The notes: a model not told the origin generated them from the letters alone. Shown: positions 49,362-58,662, numbered from the stretch's first letter. The stretch: 64,000 bases of DNA from Bacillus timonensis (GCF_000285535.1 NZ_HE610988.1:288728-352727); one strand, 5' to 3'. Program-made: numbers and translations.

Positions 49362-50753
49362 TTATTGTTTATTTCTTTTGAGCCTTTCCTCAAAAATACG
49401 TTTTTTCTCTTCAAACGATGGATCATGCGATTGTTCCCTTTTTGGATACTCGTCTTGTGTTCCTTCATCATCTTGCTTTAACCAGTCAGGCAGTAATTCC
49501 TTTCGGATGGGTTGTCTTTTATATTTATTTGTCTTTTTATCAGCAGTCCAATTATGTTTCTTAGCTGTTTCCATTGCATCCTTCACTGTCTTAATATCTA
49601 ATCTTGCCCAGTTGCTCGCAATGGTTTCAATATAAGATTTTGTTAATCTCATATCCGATTTTAACATGACATAATACAACAGTACATTTATTACACCTGG
49701 AAGAAGTTTTTGCCGAAACATGACATCTTCAATAATTTTCAATTCGGAAACAGACGGCTGTGCTCCTCCAGAAACATCGATTAGAAACTCTTTTGGTGAG
49801 ATCTTTTCAAGCTTTTGAATTAATTCCTCTTCCTTTGTTTGTGGAACTTTGTTTACCATCGTTTGATTTGGCAATGGTTGAATTCTTTCGGTTAAATTAG
49901 GAAGTTCATTCCCGGTTTCAAATTGATACCAATCCCTCGAAGCCTTTCTCAATTTCTCAATATCAATTTTTTCGTTTGGATCTAGTGCGCTCATGACAAT
50001 CCCTTGCATTTCAATTGGATTAATTCCATAAAGGAAAGAAAGCTTAGTAATTGCTTCTTTCACCTTAGGTGTGATTGTATTTTTGGGAATCATCACATCT
50101 GAAATACCCGCAAAAAATAAATCAAAATCAAAGTTTTCATTTTCAATTATTATTTTTTTGTCTTCACTTCGACCCATGAATTCTTTATTTTCATCATGTT
50201 CAAGGTTATTTTTCATTTCATCACTGATTGTAGAAATCATTTGCGATACATTCGTAGAAGCAAAAACCTCATTAAATGCTTTTGTAACCGGTTTATAAGT
50301 ATCTAAATCTGGCTCTTTATCGGAAAAAAACTGCTTAAGTTTGAAAAATTTACCTTTTCCGAGTCTGTTATATAAATAAACATTGAGAACACCATCGGTA
50401 AAAAAAGCTCTAGGCGAGAGTGGCGCTTGCAATTCATAGATGAAACTTCTAGAATCTTCATCGTTTTTCACAAATGTTTTTAAGAGGCCAATTCCTTCAA
50501 GCTTTAATCTTTCTTGATAAATATCCTGTAGATTCGTTTGAAGTAGCGCCATTAAAGTATAATGAGTGCTTTCTTCACCCCATAGCCGATTTTGTTCCAA
50601 TTCACTCCATAGAGTCATATATAAACTGAAGGCTTTCATTCCAATTAGAGGTTGGTATAGCAATGATACAATTTTCCGGTCATAATCATGCAAAAGATCT
50701 GCCGCATGCACAATATAGCGATCGACTGGTACTAATTCCTTCCAATGCTCCAT
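49362..50753 (-). CDS. dnaB: Replication initiation and membrane attachment protein DnaB
   Basis: Firmicute DnaB (not the helicase) that acts with DnaD and DnaI at oriC and at stalled forks. About 463 aa, with two DnaB/DnaD homology regions: DYDRKIVSLLYQPLIGMKAF near residue 25 and MLKSDMRLTKSYIETIASNW near residue 375. ATG at 50753 (MEHWKELVPVD) is chosen because the 17 codons upstream overlap a terminator hairpin. Lies between nrdR and dnaI, as in B. subtilis. Confidence 0.92.
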   Translation of the reverse strand: MEHWKELVPVDRYIVHAADLLHDYDRKIVSLLYQPLIGMKAFSLYMTLWSELEQNRLWGEESTHYTLMALLQTNLQDIYQERLKLEGIGLLKTFVKNDEDSRSFIYELQAPLSPRAFFTDGVLNVYLYNRLGKGKFFKLKQFFSDKEPDLDTYKPVTKAFNEVFASTNVSQMISTISDEMKNNLEHDENKEFMGRSEDKKIIIENENFDFDLFFAGISDVMIPKNTITPKVKEAITKLSFLYGINPIEMQGIVMSALDPNEKIDIEKLRKASRDWYQFETGNELPNLTERIQPLPNQTMVNKVPQTKEEELIQKLEKISPKEFLIDVSGGAQPSVSELKIIEDVMFRQKLLPGVINVLLYYVMLKSDMRLTKSYIETIASNWARLDIKTVKDAMETAKKHNWTADKKTNKYKRQPIRKELLPDWLKQDDEGTQDEYPKREQSHDPSFEEKKRIFEERLKRNKQ

Positions 50754-50784
50754 TTCATCAAGGCCTTCCGATTTTTTAAGTAAA

Positions 50785-50818
50785 GTTAAAAAGAGCTTAA
50801 ACAATAACTTAAGCCCTT
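50785..50818 (-). terminator. Hairpin between nrdR and dnaB
   Basis: Minus strand GGGCTTAA pairs with TTAAGCTC (one G-T pair) around GTTATTGT, followed by five T residues. It could attenuate read-through from nrdR to dnaB. Confidence 0.65.
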
Positions 50819-51277
50819 TTAGCGTTCTCTTTTAATTAATTCCTTTAATTCGTCAATAAATACATTTATATCTTTAAATTGTCGATAAACAGATGCAAAT
50901 CGCACATATGCCACTTCATCCACTTTCGCCAAATGATTCATTACATACTCACCAATAATATCGCTTTTTACTTCTGCAACCCCTTGACTTCGAAGTTCTT
51001 TTTCAACCTCATGAGCGATGTCTTCTAATTGTTTTAAGGATACTGGACGTTTTTCACATGCTTTAATAAGCCCGCGCAGCATTTTTTCTCTGCTAAATTC
51101 TTCACGTGTTCCTTCCTTTTTAACAACAATTAATGGGATTTCTTCCACTTTTTCAAATGTTGTAAAACGATATTGGCATTTTTCACATTCTCTTCTTCTA
51201 CGAATTGAACGACTATCATCAACAGGACGTGAGTCCAATACTCTCGTTCCATTATGTTGACAAGTAGGGCACCTCAT
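50819..51277 (-). CDS. nrdR: Ribonucleotide reductase repressor NrdR
   Basis: 152-aa nucleotide-sensing repressor of ribonucleotide reductase genes. The N-terminal zinc ribbon has [10 protein letters not shown] and [13 protein letters not shown]; the ATP-cone follows ([20 protein letters not shown]). Canonical length. Distance to dnaB is 65 bases with an intervening terminator-like hairpin. Confidence 0.96.
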   Translation of the reverse strand: MRCPTCQHNGTRVLDSRPVDDSRSIRRRRECEKCQYRFTTFEKVEEIPLIVVKKEGTREEFSREKMLRGLIKACEKRPVSLKQLEDIAHEVEKELRSQGVAEVKSDIIGEYVMNHLAKVDEVAYVRFASVYRQFKDINVFIDELKELIKRER

Positions 51278-51360
51278 TCATAACACTCCCTTCTTAGGAG
51301 ATTTCTTTGTATCTATCTTATAAGAAAGATTTTTATAGGACAAGGGGTATTTCCATATAC

Positions 51361-51744
51361 TTAAGATTCTCCCTTTCCAATGAATGGAAGTTCCTTATCT
51401 AAGTGGCTATATAAATTCATTATTACTTTTCGACTATAGCCAAAATCGATTGGAATCAACAAAGTTTCGGTTGTGACTGCGAAGTCAATCGCTGTTTCAA
51501 ATGGTCTAACGGAAATAATGGTAGCAACAACAAAGGCTTTTCTTCCTTTCTTTATTGAAATACTCATTTCTCCGCGTTCTTCTGATACGGAATTAATGTG
51601 GTAGCCATCTAACTTGTTAATTACTTTTGTTAAAGCTTCAACTGCTTTTTTGTTGGTTGTTTTATAATAATGACTTCTTAGGTGCTCGTCCGAATGTTTG
51701 TCTCTCGTTTCACTGTGATTCGAAAAAAATGTTTGCAATCCCAT
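51361..51744 (-). CDS. Conserved hypothetical cytosolic protein
   Basis: 127 aa, no signal or membrane segment, mixed charge, with SHYYKTTNKKAVEAL near residue 25 and FDFAV-like beta segments later (PFETAIDFAVTTETLLIP). I do not recognise a functional family; I recall similar unnamed proteins in Bacillus beside nrdR and speD. ATG at 51744 is chosen: AAGGAG is eight bases upstream, whereas the GTG at 51753 is too close to it. Likely a single-gene unit. Confidence 0.7.
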   Translation of the reverse strand: MGLQTFFSNHSETRDKHSDEHLRSHYYKTTNKKAVEALTKVINKLDGYHINSVSEERGEMSISIKKGRKAFVVATIISVRPFETAIDFAVTTETLLIPIDFGYSRKVIMNLYSHLDKELPFIGKGES

Positions 51745-51796
51745 ATACTCCACTCCTTATGTAGAACAATATAATCTGTAGATTTAGTTCAAAATG

Positions 51797-51828
51797 TAAA
51801 AAAAGAGGTGTAGTTTATACACCTCTTA
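51797..51828 (-). terminator. Terminator of speD
   Basis: Minus strand AAGAGGTGTA pairs with TACACCTCTT around TAAAC, then six T residues. Confidence 0.88.
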
Positions 51829-51854
51829 CTATTTTAGATGATTCGTATTTATTT

Positions 51855-52235
51855 TTAAAGTACTTTAACTTGTGCTGGCTTAACTTGTACTGGGCCCATA
51901 CCACGTGGCAATTCAATATTTTCGCGTGTTTGTGCACCAAGTGCCTCAGCAATATAGTCTGCTGCAATATTCGGATCTAAATCTCCACAAGTGTAAACAT
52001 CAATACTAGCGTATCCATGTTCAGGAAAACTGTGAATCGTTAAATGTGATTCAGAAATGATAACTACCCCACTAACTCCTTGTGGAGCAAATTTGTGAAA
52101 TGCTACCTCACGAATTTCTGCACCTGACTTAAGTGCTGCCTGAACAAAAGTTTCCTCAATGCCTTGCATGTCATTTAGTTTTTCAAAATCGCAACCCCAT
52201 AATTCAGAGATTACATGGCGTCCCATTGTTTCCAT
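51855..52235 (-). CDS. speD: S-adenosylmethionine decarboxylase proenzyme
   Basis: Provides decarboxylated SAM for spermidine synthesis. The 126-aa class 1B bacterial enzyme self-cleaves at the Ser in [20 protein letters not shown] (about residue 63) to form the pyruvoyl cofactor. The N-terminus [17 protein letters not shown] is the same as in B. subtilis. The best ribosome site GGGGG lies twelve bases before the ATG and can be masked by the leader. Downstream of gapB but separated by a terminator and its own promoter. Confidence 0.96.
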   Translation of the reverse strand: METMGRHVISELWGCDFEKLNDMQGIEETFVQAALKSGAEIREVAFHKFAPQGVSGVVIISESHLTIHSFPEHGYASIDVYTCGDLDPNIAADYIAEALGAQTRENIELPRGMGPVQVKPAQVKVL

Positions 52236-52378
52236 CGTTCAAACGTTCCCCCTTTTACCAAAATTTTAGTGAGTTCTTCGCGTAAAGCATGAGCATAACT
52301 ACCACGGGGGAAAGTTAGTCCAGAGAGGTCCTAACCCTTTAAGTAGTTACAAAAGCATAAGCTTTTAAGAAGTTCACG
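52236..52378 (-). promoter_or_regulatory. Structured speD leader with possible Shine-Dalgarno masking
   Basis: The minus-strand transcript can form an outer stem TAACTAC (52343-52349) with GTAGTTA (52296-52302) enclosing GTTAG (52331-52335)/CTAAC (52314-52318). TTCCCCC (52306-52312) is complementary over seven bases to the Shine-Dalgarno GGGGGAA (52246-52252). No known riboswitch class is recognised. Confidence 0.45.
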
Positions 52379-52384
52379 AAAACT

Positions 52385-52413
52385 AGTATACTTTGTTTAT
52401 ATATTTTTAGCAA
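52385..52413 (-). promoter_or_regulatory. Sigma-A promoter of speD
   Basis: TTGCTA (52408-52413), 17-base spacer, TATACT (52385-52390). Confidence 0.7.
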
Positions 52414-52436
52414 TAACTTTTATTGTTTAAATGATG

Positions 52437-52466
52437 AAAACCTTCCCACAATTTGGGAAGGTTTTC
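52437..52466. terminator. Terminator of gapB
   Basis: AAAACCTTCCCA and TGGGAAGGTTTT-type arms pair around CAATT; it lies directly after the gapB stop. Confidence 0.85.
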
Positions 52467-52469
52467 ATA

Positions 52470-53501
52470 TTAGCCAACTTTTGCTTCTGTTTTTTCGATG
52501 ATTTTTGTGCCAACAAATTTAACTAAATCTACAACCCTACAAGAATACCCCCACTCATTATCATACCAAGCTAACACTTTCACCTTACGATTACCAATTA
52601 CCATCGTTGAAAGGCCATCTATGATAGAGGAATGCGGATTCGTATTAAAGTCAATGGAAACTAATGGCTCTGTCATAAAATCTAAAATGCCTTTTAATGG
52701 TCCCAATGAAGCTGTGATAAAGGCTTCATTAATTTCCTCAATCGTTACATCTCGCTGAACATCTACGACCAAATCGACTAAAGACACATTCGGAGTCGGA
52801 ACACGTAATGCCATTCCATGCAGTTTTCCTTTAAGTTCTGGCAATACGAGTGATAATGCCTTTGCTGCGCCAGTCGACGTCGGAATAATGGATTGTGCGC
52901 ATGCTCTTGCTCTTCGCAGGTCCTTATGAGGATTATCAATATTTTTTTGGTCATTTGTATAAGCGTGAACTGTCGTCATTAAACCGTTTACAATTCCAAA
53001 CTGTTCATCTAATACTTTAGCAACTGGTGCTAGGCAATTCGTTGTACAAGAAGCATTTGAAATGATGGCATGTTTTTCATGGTCATATTTATCTTCATTC
53101 ACACCCATTACGATTGTTATATCCTCATCTTTACCAGGTGCAGTTAGGATTACCTTCTTGGAACCAGCTTGTAGGTGAAGATTTGCGTTTTCCTTTGAAT
53201 TAAATTTTCCTGTTGCCTCAATCACAATATCTATATTTAAACTTTTCCAAGGAAGCTCTAATGGGTTACGAGAATTTAAAAGTTGAACGCGCTTTCCATT
53301 TACCAATAATGAGTCGCCCTGTGGAATGACTTCCGCATCGAACTTACCATGGTTTGTATCATATTTTATTAGATGTGCTAGCGTTTCTGCAGGGTAGCTT
53401 GCATTGATTGCAATTACTTCTAATGTATCATCCATAATTGCATTTCTAAATACCATTCTTCCAATACGGCCAAATCCATTAATTGCGATTCTTGGCTTCA
53501 T
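52470..53501 (-). CDS. gapB: Gluconeogenic glyceraldehyde-3-phosphate dehydrogenase GapB
   Basis: NADP-preferring GAPDH that works in the gluconeogenic direction in Bacillus. 343 aa, with NAD(P) fold INGFGRIGRMVFRNA, catalytic Cys in SNASCTTNCLAPVAKVLDE near residue 152, and the C-terminal WYDNEWGYSCRVVDL. GapB rather than GapA is indicated by similarity to B. subtilis GapB (INASYPAETLAHLIKYDTNHG region) and by CcpN-type sites at its promoter. ATG at 53501 has GGAGG seven bases upstream; the adjacent TTG is less likely. Confidence 0.93.
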   Translation of the reverse strand: MKPRIAINGFGRIGRMVFRNAIMDDTLEVIAINASYPAETLAHLIKYDTNHGKFDAEVIPQGDSLLVNGKRVQLLNSRNPLELPWKSLNIDIVIEATGKFNSKENANLHLQAGSKKVILTAPGKDEDITIVMGVNEDKYDHEKHAIISNASCTTNCLAPVAKVLDEQFGIVNGLMTTVHAYTNDQKNIDNPHKDLRRARACAQSIIPTSTGAAKALSLVLPELKGKLHGMALRVPTPNVSLVDLVVDVQRDVTIEEINEAFITASLGPLKGILDFMTEPLVSIDFNTNPHSSIIDGLSTMVIGNRKVKVLAWYDNEWGYSCRVVDLVKFVGTKIIEKTEAKVG

Positions 53502-53519
53502 CAAAACCCCTCCACGATA

Positions 53520-53564
53520 TATGTTATACTTTTTGTTGTGATTTTCTACAATTAGTATAACACA
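53520..53564. promoter_or_regulatory. Two CcpN operator-like sites upstream of gapB
   Basis: TATGTTATACT at 53520-53530 and, inverted, TGTGTTATACT at 53554-53564 both fit TRTGHYATAYW, the CcpN consensus as I recall it. They flank the predicted gapB promoter, where CcpN represses gapB during glycolytic growth in B. subtilis. Confidence 0.75.
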
Positions 53565-53664
53565 TTGGATTAGATATGTAACACTTTAATTCTTATTTTT
53601 ATAAAAATAGTTATTTATACATCTTTTGGAGGTTACAGTAAAACTATTTGTACTATTTTAAGCA

Positions 53665-53699
53665 TGAAAAAAGGCACCTCGTATAAGAGACGCCTTTGT
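53665..53699 (-). terminator. Terminator of coaE
   Basis: Minus strand AAGGCGTCTCTTAT with ATACGAGGTGCCTT-type pairing (AAGGC/GCCTT with internal mismatches), then six T residues. Confidence 0.7.
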
Positions 53700-53700
53700 T

Positions 53701-54309
53701 TTAACTCTTTATTTGAATATCCCATTGGTCACAAATTTCGTGCAACTGATTCTTCGTTGCTTCAATTGTTCCATTATTATTTATAACAGCATCTGCTAGT
53801 TTAATTTTTTCCTTAAGTGGCATTTGTGATTGAATCCTTGCCTTTGCATCTTCCTTGCTAAGATTATTCCTTTCCATAAGACGTGCTAATTGTGTCTCAT
53901 AATCAACATAAACAAGAAGCGTGCGGTCGACTAATGCAGTTAATTTACTTTCAAATAATAATGGAATATCCAATATGATGGTTTTTTCCCCATTATTCAT
54001 ATATTCTTCTTTTTCTATCAACATTTGTTTGCGTACGGCTGGATGAACAATTGAGTTTAATAACAATCTTTTCTCTTCACTAAAAAAGATAACAGATCCT
54101 AATTTTGGTCTGTCAATCGTTTTGTCGGTTGATAAAATATCCTTACCAAAAGCTTGAACGATTTGTTCATATGCTTCTTCTCCAACCTCAACGACTTTAC
54201 GTGCAATTACGTCTGCATCAATTACAACAATTCCTGCTTCCTTAAACATCTGTGATACTGTACTCTTCCCACTTGCAATTCCACCTGTTAATCCGATAGT
54301 TAATGCCAC
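53701..54309 (-). CDS. coaE: Dephospho-CoA kinase
   Basis: Last step of coenzyme A synthesis, ATP-dependent 3'-phosphorylation of dephospho-CoA. 202 aa. The P-loop GLTGGIASGKSTV is at residues 6-18, with DADVIARKVVE near 33, LDIPLLFE and a lid region RLMERNNLSKEDAKARI. Gene order coaE-ytaF-mutM-polA follows B. subtilis. Confidence 0.95.
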   Translation of the reverse strand: MALTIGLTGGIASGKSTVSQMFKEAGIVVIDADVIARKVVEVGEEAYEQIVQAFGKDILSTDKTIDRPKLGSVIFFSEEKRLLLNSIVHPAVRKQMLIEKEEYMNNGEKTIILDIPLLFESKLTALVDRTLLVYVDYETQLARLMERNNLSKEDAKARIQSQMPLKEKIKLADAVINNNGTIEATKNQLHEICDQWDIQIKS

Positions 54310-54347
54310 GTAAATATCTCCCCTTGAACTACTCTAACTAAAGTACT

Positions 54348-54983
54348 CTAAAATTTCCAGATTCCGATTAGGATCAATAGTATTCCAGGTAATACAGAAA
54401 ACTTTTGCACCCATCTTTTCTTTGAAAAAACAGATCCACTTTTGATACCTGTATACACAAAAAGCGAGCTCATTACGGCAACCAATATAGCCATTATCCA
54501 AGGAGAAAAGCCTAACAAGGCTGCTCCAATTCCTGCTCCGAATGCATCTAGTGAAAGAGCTAGCCCAAGTAAAAATGCTTCCATTCCAGTAATGGTTCCT
54601 GATTTATCAAGATCGGCAACCATTGGCTTCTTTAAAATATTAATAACTAAACCAAGCGATTTTATTTCGACTTTCACTAATAGTTTTTCCTCGTTTTGTT
54701 CTAAGCTTGGTGAGGATGGGCGAAAAAATTGAAACAACACCCAGGCACCAATTAATACCAGTACAATGCCACCTAGCCGATCAGCAACTGTAGGTGATAT
54801 AAATAGTGCGATTGATTTACCTAGGCCCATGGCAACCGCCATGGTCACAGCTGAGCAGCATGCTATTGTAATGATTGATTTAAATGGAATTTTCATTTTT
54901 CTCATTCCATATGTGAATCCAACGCTAAAACTATCCAAACTGACTGCAAATGCTAATAAAACGAGTGAAGCGAATTGGGACAT
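54348..54983 (-). CDS. ytaF: Sporulation membrane protein YtaF (MntP-like)
   Basis: 211-aa protein with six predicted helices arranged as two related halves. Each half has a conserved acidic motif in its first helix: AVSLDSFSVGFTYG near residue 13 and ALSLDAFGAGIGAALLG near residue 142, resembling the MntP cation exporter repeat. Transport of a cation is inferred only. ATG at 54983 follows AAGGAG. Confidence 0.85.
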   Translation of the reverse strand: MSQFASLVLLAFAVSLDSFSVGFTYGMRKMKIPFKSIITIACCSAVTMAVAMGLGKSIALFISPTVADRLGGIVLVLIGAWVLFQFFRPSSPSLEQNEEKLLVKVEIKSLGLVINILKKPMVADLDKSGTITGMEAFLLGLALSLDAFGAGIGAALLGFSPWIMAILVAVMSSLFVYTGIKSGSVFSKKRWVQKFSVLPGILLILIGIWKF

Positions 54984-55110
54984 CTCACAAAAGTCTCCTT
55001 CCTATCAATTGCTAAGATAGTATATGGAGGGAGCCCATTTCATGTGAAATGTCCAGTGGAAGTCAAATCGTCAGCTGAAAATGACCAATCGAATTGCTGC
55101 GTTCATTATT

Positions 55111-55950
55111 TTATACTTTTCGTTTCTTCTTCTGACATTTTGGACAGTAGTGTGTGCCTCTGCCACCCACTACTGTTTTTTCAATTTCCGTTCCACATTT
55201 TTGGCATGCTTTGCCGTTTTGACCATATACAAATAACTGCAATTGAAACATCCCGATTTCACCTTGTGTGTTTACATAGGAACGGATTGTACTACCACCT
55301 TTTTCAACTGCCTCGTTCAACGTTTGAATAATTTCATGGTGAAGTTTTTTTATTTCCTTTTTAGTTAAGGTATTTGACTCACGTTCTGGATAAATTCCTG
55401 CCCTAAACAATGCCTCATCTACATAAATATTCCCAAGACCCACAACATTTGTTTGGTCAAGCAGCGCAACCTTAATTTTTCGATTGGTCCTTGAAAGCTT
55501 TTCCTCTAAATACGTTAAAGTAAATTCTTGTGAAAAAGGCTCTGGACCTAATTGAGATAAAGGAAGACTATCCTCCTCTTCCCCTTTTTTAAACAAATGC
55601 ATTGTACCGAATTTCCGCACATCTCGATAACGGAGCTCGGAATCATCTGTAAAAGTAAACAAAACATGTGTGTGCTTGTCATATGGTTCATCTTTATCGT
55701 AGAGGCCATACCTGCCTTCCATACGCAAATGGGAAACTAAACAAAAGTCATCTAAAATAAACTTTAAAAATTTACCTCTTCTATCTACATTATGAATCGT
55801 TTGTCCACGAAGAGCATCACAAAATTGTTCTGGCTCCTCAGGCTTTTTTATCATTTTTGGCCATAACACAGTTACCTTTTCAATTGTCTTACCATTCACC
55901 AGCTGTGTTAATGTACGCCTAACGGTCTCAACCTCAGGTAATTCAGGCAT
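55111..55950 (-). CDS. mutM: Formamidopyrimidine-DNA glycosylase
   Basis: Removes 8-oxoguanine and formamidopyrimidine from DNA and nicks the abasic site. 279 aa. MPELPEVETVRR supplies the catalytic Pro2 and Glu3; the helix-two-turn-helix region has LDQTNVVGLGNIYVDEALF near residue 162 and the C-terminal zinc finger CQKCGTEIEK...YCPKCQ. It is 21 bases downstream of polA, so the two repair genes probably share a transcript. Confidence 0.97.
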   Translation of the reverse strand: MPELPEVETVRRTLTQLVNGKTIEKVTVLWPKMIKKPEEPEQFCDALRGQTIHNVDRRGKFLKFILDDFCLVSHLRMEGRYGLYDKDEPYDKHTHVLFTFTDDSELRYRDVRKFGTMHLFKKGEEEDSLPLSQLGPEPFSQEFTLTYLEEKLSRTNRKIKVALLDQTNVVGLGNIYVDEALFRAGIYPERESNTLTKKEIKKLHHEIIQTLNEAVEKGGSTIRSYVNTQGEIGMFQLQLFVYGQNGKACQKCGTEIEKTVVGGRGTHYCPKCQKKKRKV

Positions 55951-55971
55951 TTAATCACATCCTTTAACGAA

Positions 55972-58602
55972 TTACTTTGCATCATACCAGGTCTTACCGT
56001 ACGAATAATCGACCTTTAAAGGTACTTTTAATGAAATGGCATTTTCCATTACTTCTGGCACAATCTGTTTCAAAATCTCAATTTCTTCTTCTGGTGCTTC
56101 AAAAATTAACTCATCATGTACTTGTAAAAGTAACTTCGCTTGAAGTTTTTCTTTTTTTAATCGGGCAGCCATATCAATCATTGCTTTTTTAATGATATCA
56201 GCGGCACTTCCTTGAATTGGAGTATTCATCGCTGTTCTTTCTGCAAAGCTTCGCACATTAAAGTTACGTGCTGTAATTTCAGGAATATATCTTCGTCTGT
56301 GAAGGAGGGTTGATACATAACCTTTCTGTCTTACATCCTCAACGATTTCCTCCATATATTCTTTAACACCCGGAAAGCTTGCAAAATAGCGTTCTATAAA
56401 GTGTCCCGCTTCCTTCCTAGTAATTCCAAGATTTTGAGACAGCCCAAAATCACTGATACCGTACACGATTCCGAAGTTTACCGCCTTAGCTTGGCGTCGC
56501 ATATTAGAAGTTACTTCATCCTCTTTGACATGGAATACATCCATTGCAGTTTTTGTGTGGATATCCAGATCATTCGTAAAGGCATGGACTAGGTTTTCGT
56601 CATTTGCAATATGTGCAAGGACCCTTAGTTCAATTTGAGAATAGTCAGCTGCAAACATAAACCAATCCTTTTTTGAAGGAACAAAAGCTTGTCTTATTTT
56701 TCGTCCTTCCTCCAAGCGAATAGGTATGTTCTGCAGGTTCGGATCTGTTGAGCTAAGTCTTCCAGTTTGTGTTAAAGCTTGCTGGAATCGAGTATGGACC
56801 TTGCATGTATCTTCGTGTACAACCTTTAACAAACCTTCGATATAAGTTGATTGAAGCTTTCCGACTTGTCGATAATGCAAAATATACTCAATAATTTCAT
56901 GCTCTTTTGCTAATTTTTCAAGGATATCTGCAGAAGTCGAATATCCGGTTTTGGTTTTCTTGTAAACGGTAAGCTGAAGCTTCTCAAATAGAATAACACC
57001 GAGTTGTTTAGGTGAGTTAATATTAAATTCTTCTCCTGCTAGCTCATAAATCTTTTGCTCAAGCTCTTGAAGATGTTCTTTTAATTCCTCTCCCATTTTC
57101 TTTAACCGCTCTACATCCACCTTTACCCCTATGGATTCCATGTCTGCAAGAATGAAGGATAACGGCATTTCCAGATCAGTAAAAAGCTCATATTGTTCAT
57201 TTTCCTTTAATTCTTTTACAAAAATTTCTTTTAGCTTTGAAAGTCCAATTGCCTTTCTTACTAAATGTTCAGCGAGGATTTCTTCACTAGGTATACTTTG
57301 TTTAGCTCCTCTTCCGTAAACCGCTTCATCCGATTGAACATCTGTTATTCCCTTTAATTTGGCTACTGCGGCAACATCTTCTGTGGAGTCAGAAGGATTT
57401 AAGATATAGGAGGCAATTAAACCATCGAAATCGATTCCTTGCAAATCAATTCCTTTCCATCTCAGAGCAACTATCGATTTCTTTCCATCGAACACATTTT
57501 TCTTTTTCTCACTATCGTTTGCCCATTTTTGAAAAGCCTTAGATTCAAGAGCAAGCTTTGTCGGAATGTAAAAATTTCCGTTTTTATTTGTAATTGCAAT
57601 CCCTTGGATATCCGCCTGATGATAGCTTTCATCAAGTACCTCAACGATTAAAGACGATTCTGTAGTTAACACATCTTCTGACATATCGTTAATAATTGTA
57701 TAGGAAATCTCTTCTAAAGGCTTGTCCTCTAATTTCTCGCTCCCCTCAATTTTATCGAGCAATGAATTAAATCCAAGCTCTTTAAAGAGTTTAATAACCT
57801 GGTCACCATCATAGCCCTTATATTCAAGATTAGAAATCCCAATTTCAATAGGAGCCTCTCGATAGATTGTCGCAAGTTTCTTACTCATGATCGCCTGGTC
57901 TTTATTTGCTTCCAGCTTTTCCTTGAGCTTCTTCCCACCGACCTTATCGATGGAGTCTAAAAGTTCCTCTAAAGAATTGAATTCTTGCAATAATTTCAGA
58001 GCAGTTTTTTCTCCTACTCCCGGTACACCTGGGATATTATCGGAGTTATCTCCCATGAGTCCCTTCATATCAATAATTCGCTCTGGTGTGATACCATATT
58101 TTTCTTTGATGAATTCTGGCGTGTATGAATCAACGTCTGTTATACCTTTTTTCGTGATATCAACTGTAACTAAATCTGATGCAAGCTGTGTTAAGTCTTT
58201 ATCCCCTGAAATAATTTTGACCTCAAAGCCTTCTTGTTCAGCTTGAAGGGATAATGTTCCGATAATATCATCGGCTTCATAGTTTTCTAACTCATATCTG
58301 GCAATCTTATAAGCATCAAGTAGCTCTCTTAAAAATGGAAATTGTTCTGATAGCTCAGGAGGTGTTTTTTGTCGGCCACCTTTATACTCACTAAAAGTAC
58401 TATGTCTAAATGTAGTTTTCCCTGCATCAAAGGCTACTAGTATATGTGATGGCTTTTCTTGTTCTAAAATGCGGTTTAAGATCATTGTAAAACCATATAT
58501 GGCGTTCGTATGTACACCTTTATCATTATTTAGGAGAGGTAAGGCAAAAAATGCCCGATACGCGATACTATTCCCATCCACTAAGACGATCTTTTTAGTC
58601 AA
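55972..58602 (-). CDS. polA: DNA polymerase I
   Basis: Fills gaps and removes RNA primers in repair and Okazaki processing. 876 aa: a 5'-3' nuclease domain (residues 1-290, DGNSIAYRAFFALP, LMGDNSDNIPGVPGVG), a 3'-5' exonuclease-like domain about 300-465 without the catalytic DxE (reads LIVEVLDE), and the polymerase domain with DYSQIELRVLAH, RRQAKAVNFGIVYG and QVHDELIFE. The proofreading domain is expected to be inactive, as in B. stearothermophilus Pol I. Confidence 0.97.
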   Translation of the reverse strand: MTKKIVLVDGNSIAYRAFFALPLLNNDKGVHTNAIYGFTMILNRILEQEKPSHILVAFDAGKTTFRHSTFSEYKGGRQKTPPELSEQFPFLRELLDAYKIARYELENYEADDIIGTLSLQAEQEGFEVKIISGDKDLTQLASDLVTVDITKKGITDVDSYTPEFIKEKYGITPERIIDMKGLMGDNSDNIPGVPGVGEKTALKLLQEFNSLEELLDSIDKVGGKKLKEKLEANKDQAIMSKKLATIYREAPIEIGISNLEYKGYDGDQVIKLFKELGFNSLLDKIEGSEKLEDKPLEEISYTIINDMSEDVLTTESSLIVEVLDESYHQADIQGIAITNKNGNFYIPTKLALESKAFQKWANDSEKKKNVFDGKKSIVALRWKGIDLQGIDFDGLIASYILNPSDSTEDVAAVAKLKGITDVQSDEAVYGRGAKQSIPSEEILAEHLVRKAIGLSKLKEIFVKELKENEQYELFTDLEMPLSFILADMESIGVKVDVERLKKMGEELKEHLQELEQKIYELAGEEFNINSPKQLGVILFEKLQLTVYKKTKTGYSTSADILEKLAKEHEIIEYILHYRQVGKLQSTYIEGLLKVVHEDTCKVHTRFQQALTQTGRLSSTDPNLQNIPIRLEEGRKIRQAFVPSKKDWFMFAADYSQIELRVLAHIANDENLVHAFTNDLDIHTKTAMDVFHVKEDEVTSNMRRQAKAVNFGIVYGISDFGLSQNLGITRKEAGHFIERYFASFPGVKEYMEEIVEDVRQKGYVSTLLHRRRYIPEITARNFNVRSFAERTAMNTPIQGSAADIIKKAMIDMAARLKKEKLQAKLLLQVHDELIFEAPEEEIEILKQIVPEVMENAISLKVPLKVDYSYGKTWYDAK

Positions 58603-58662
58603 GAATAATCCTTCCTTTCAATTACAACTTTGGACCCTTTCACAATATCCAACTTTCACATA

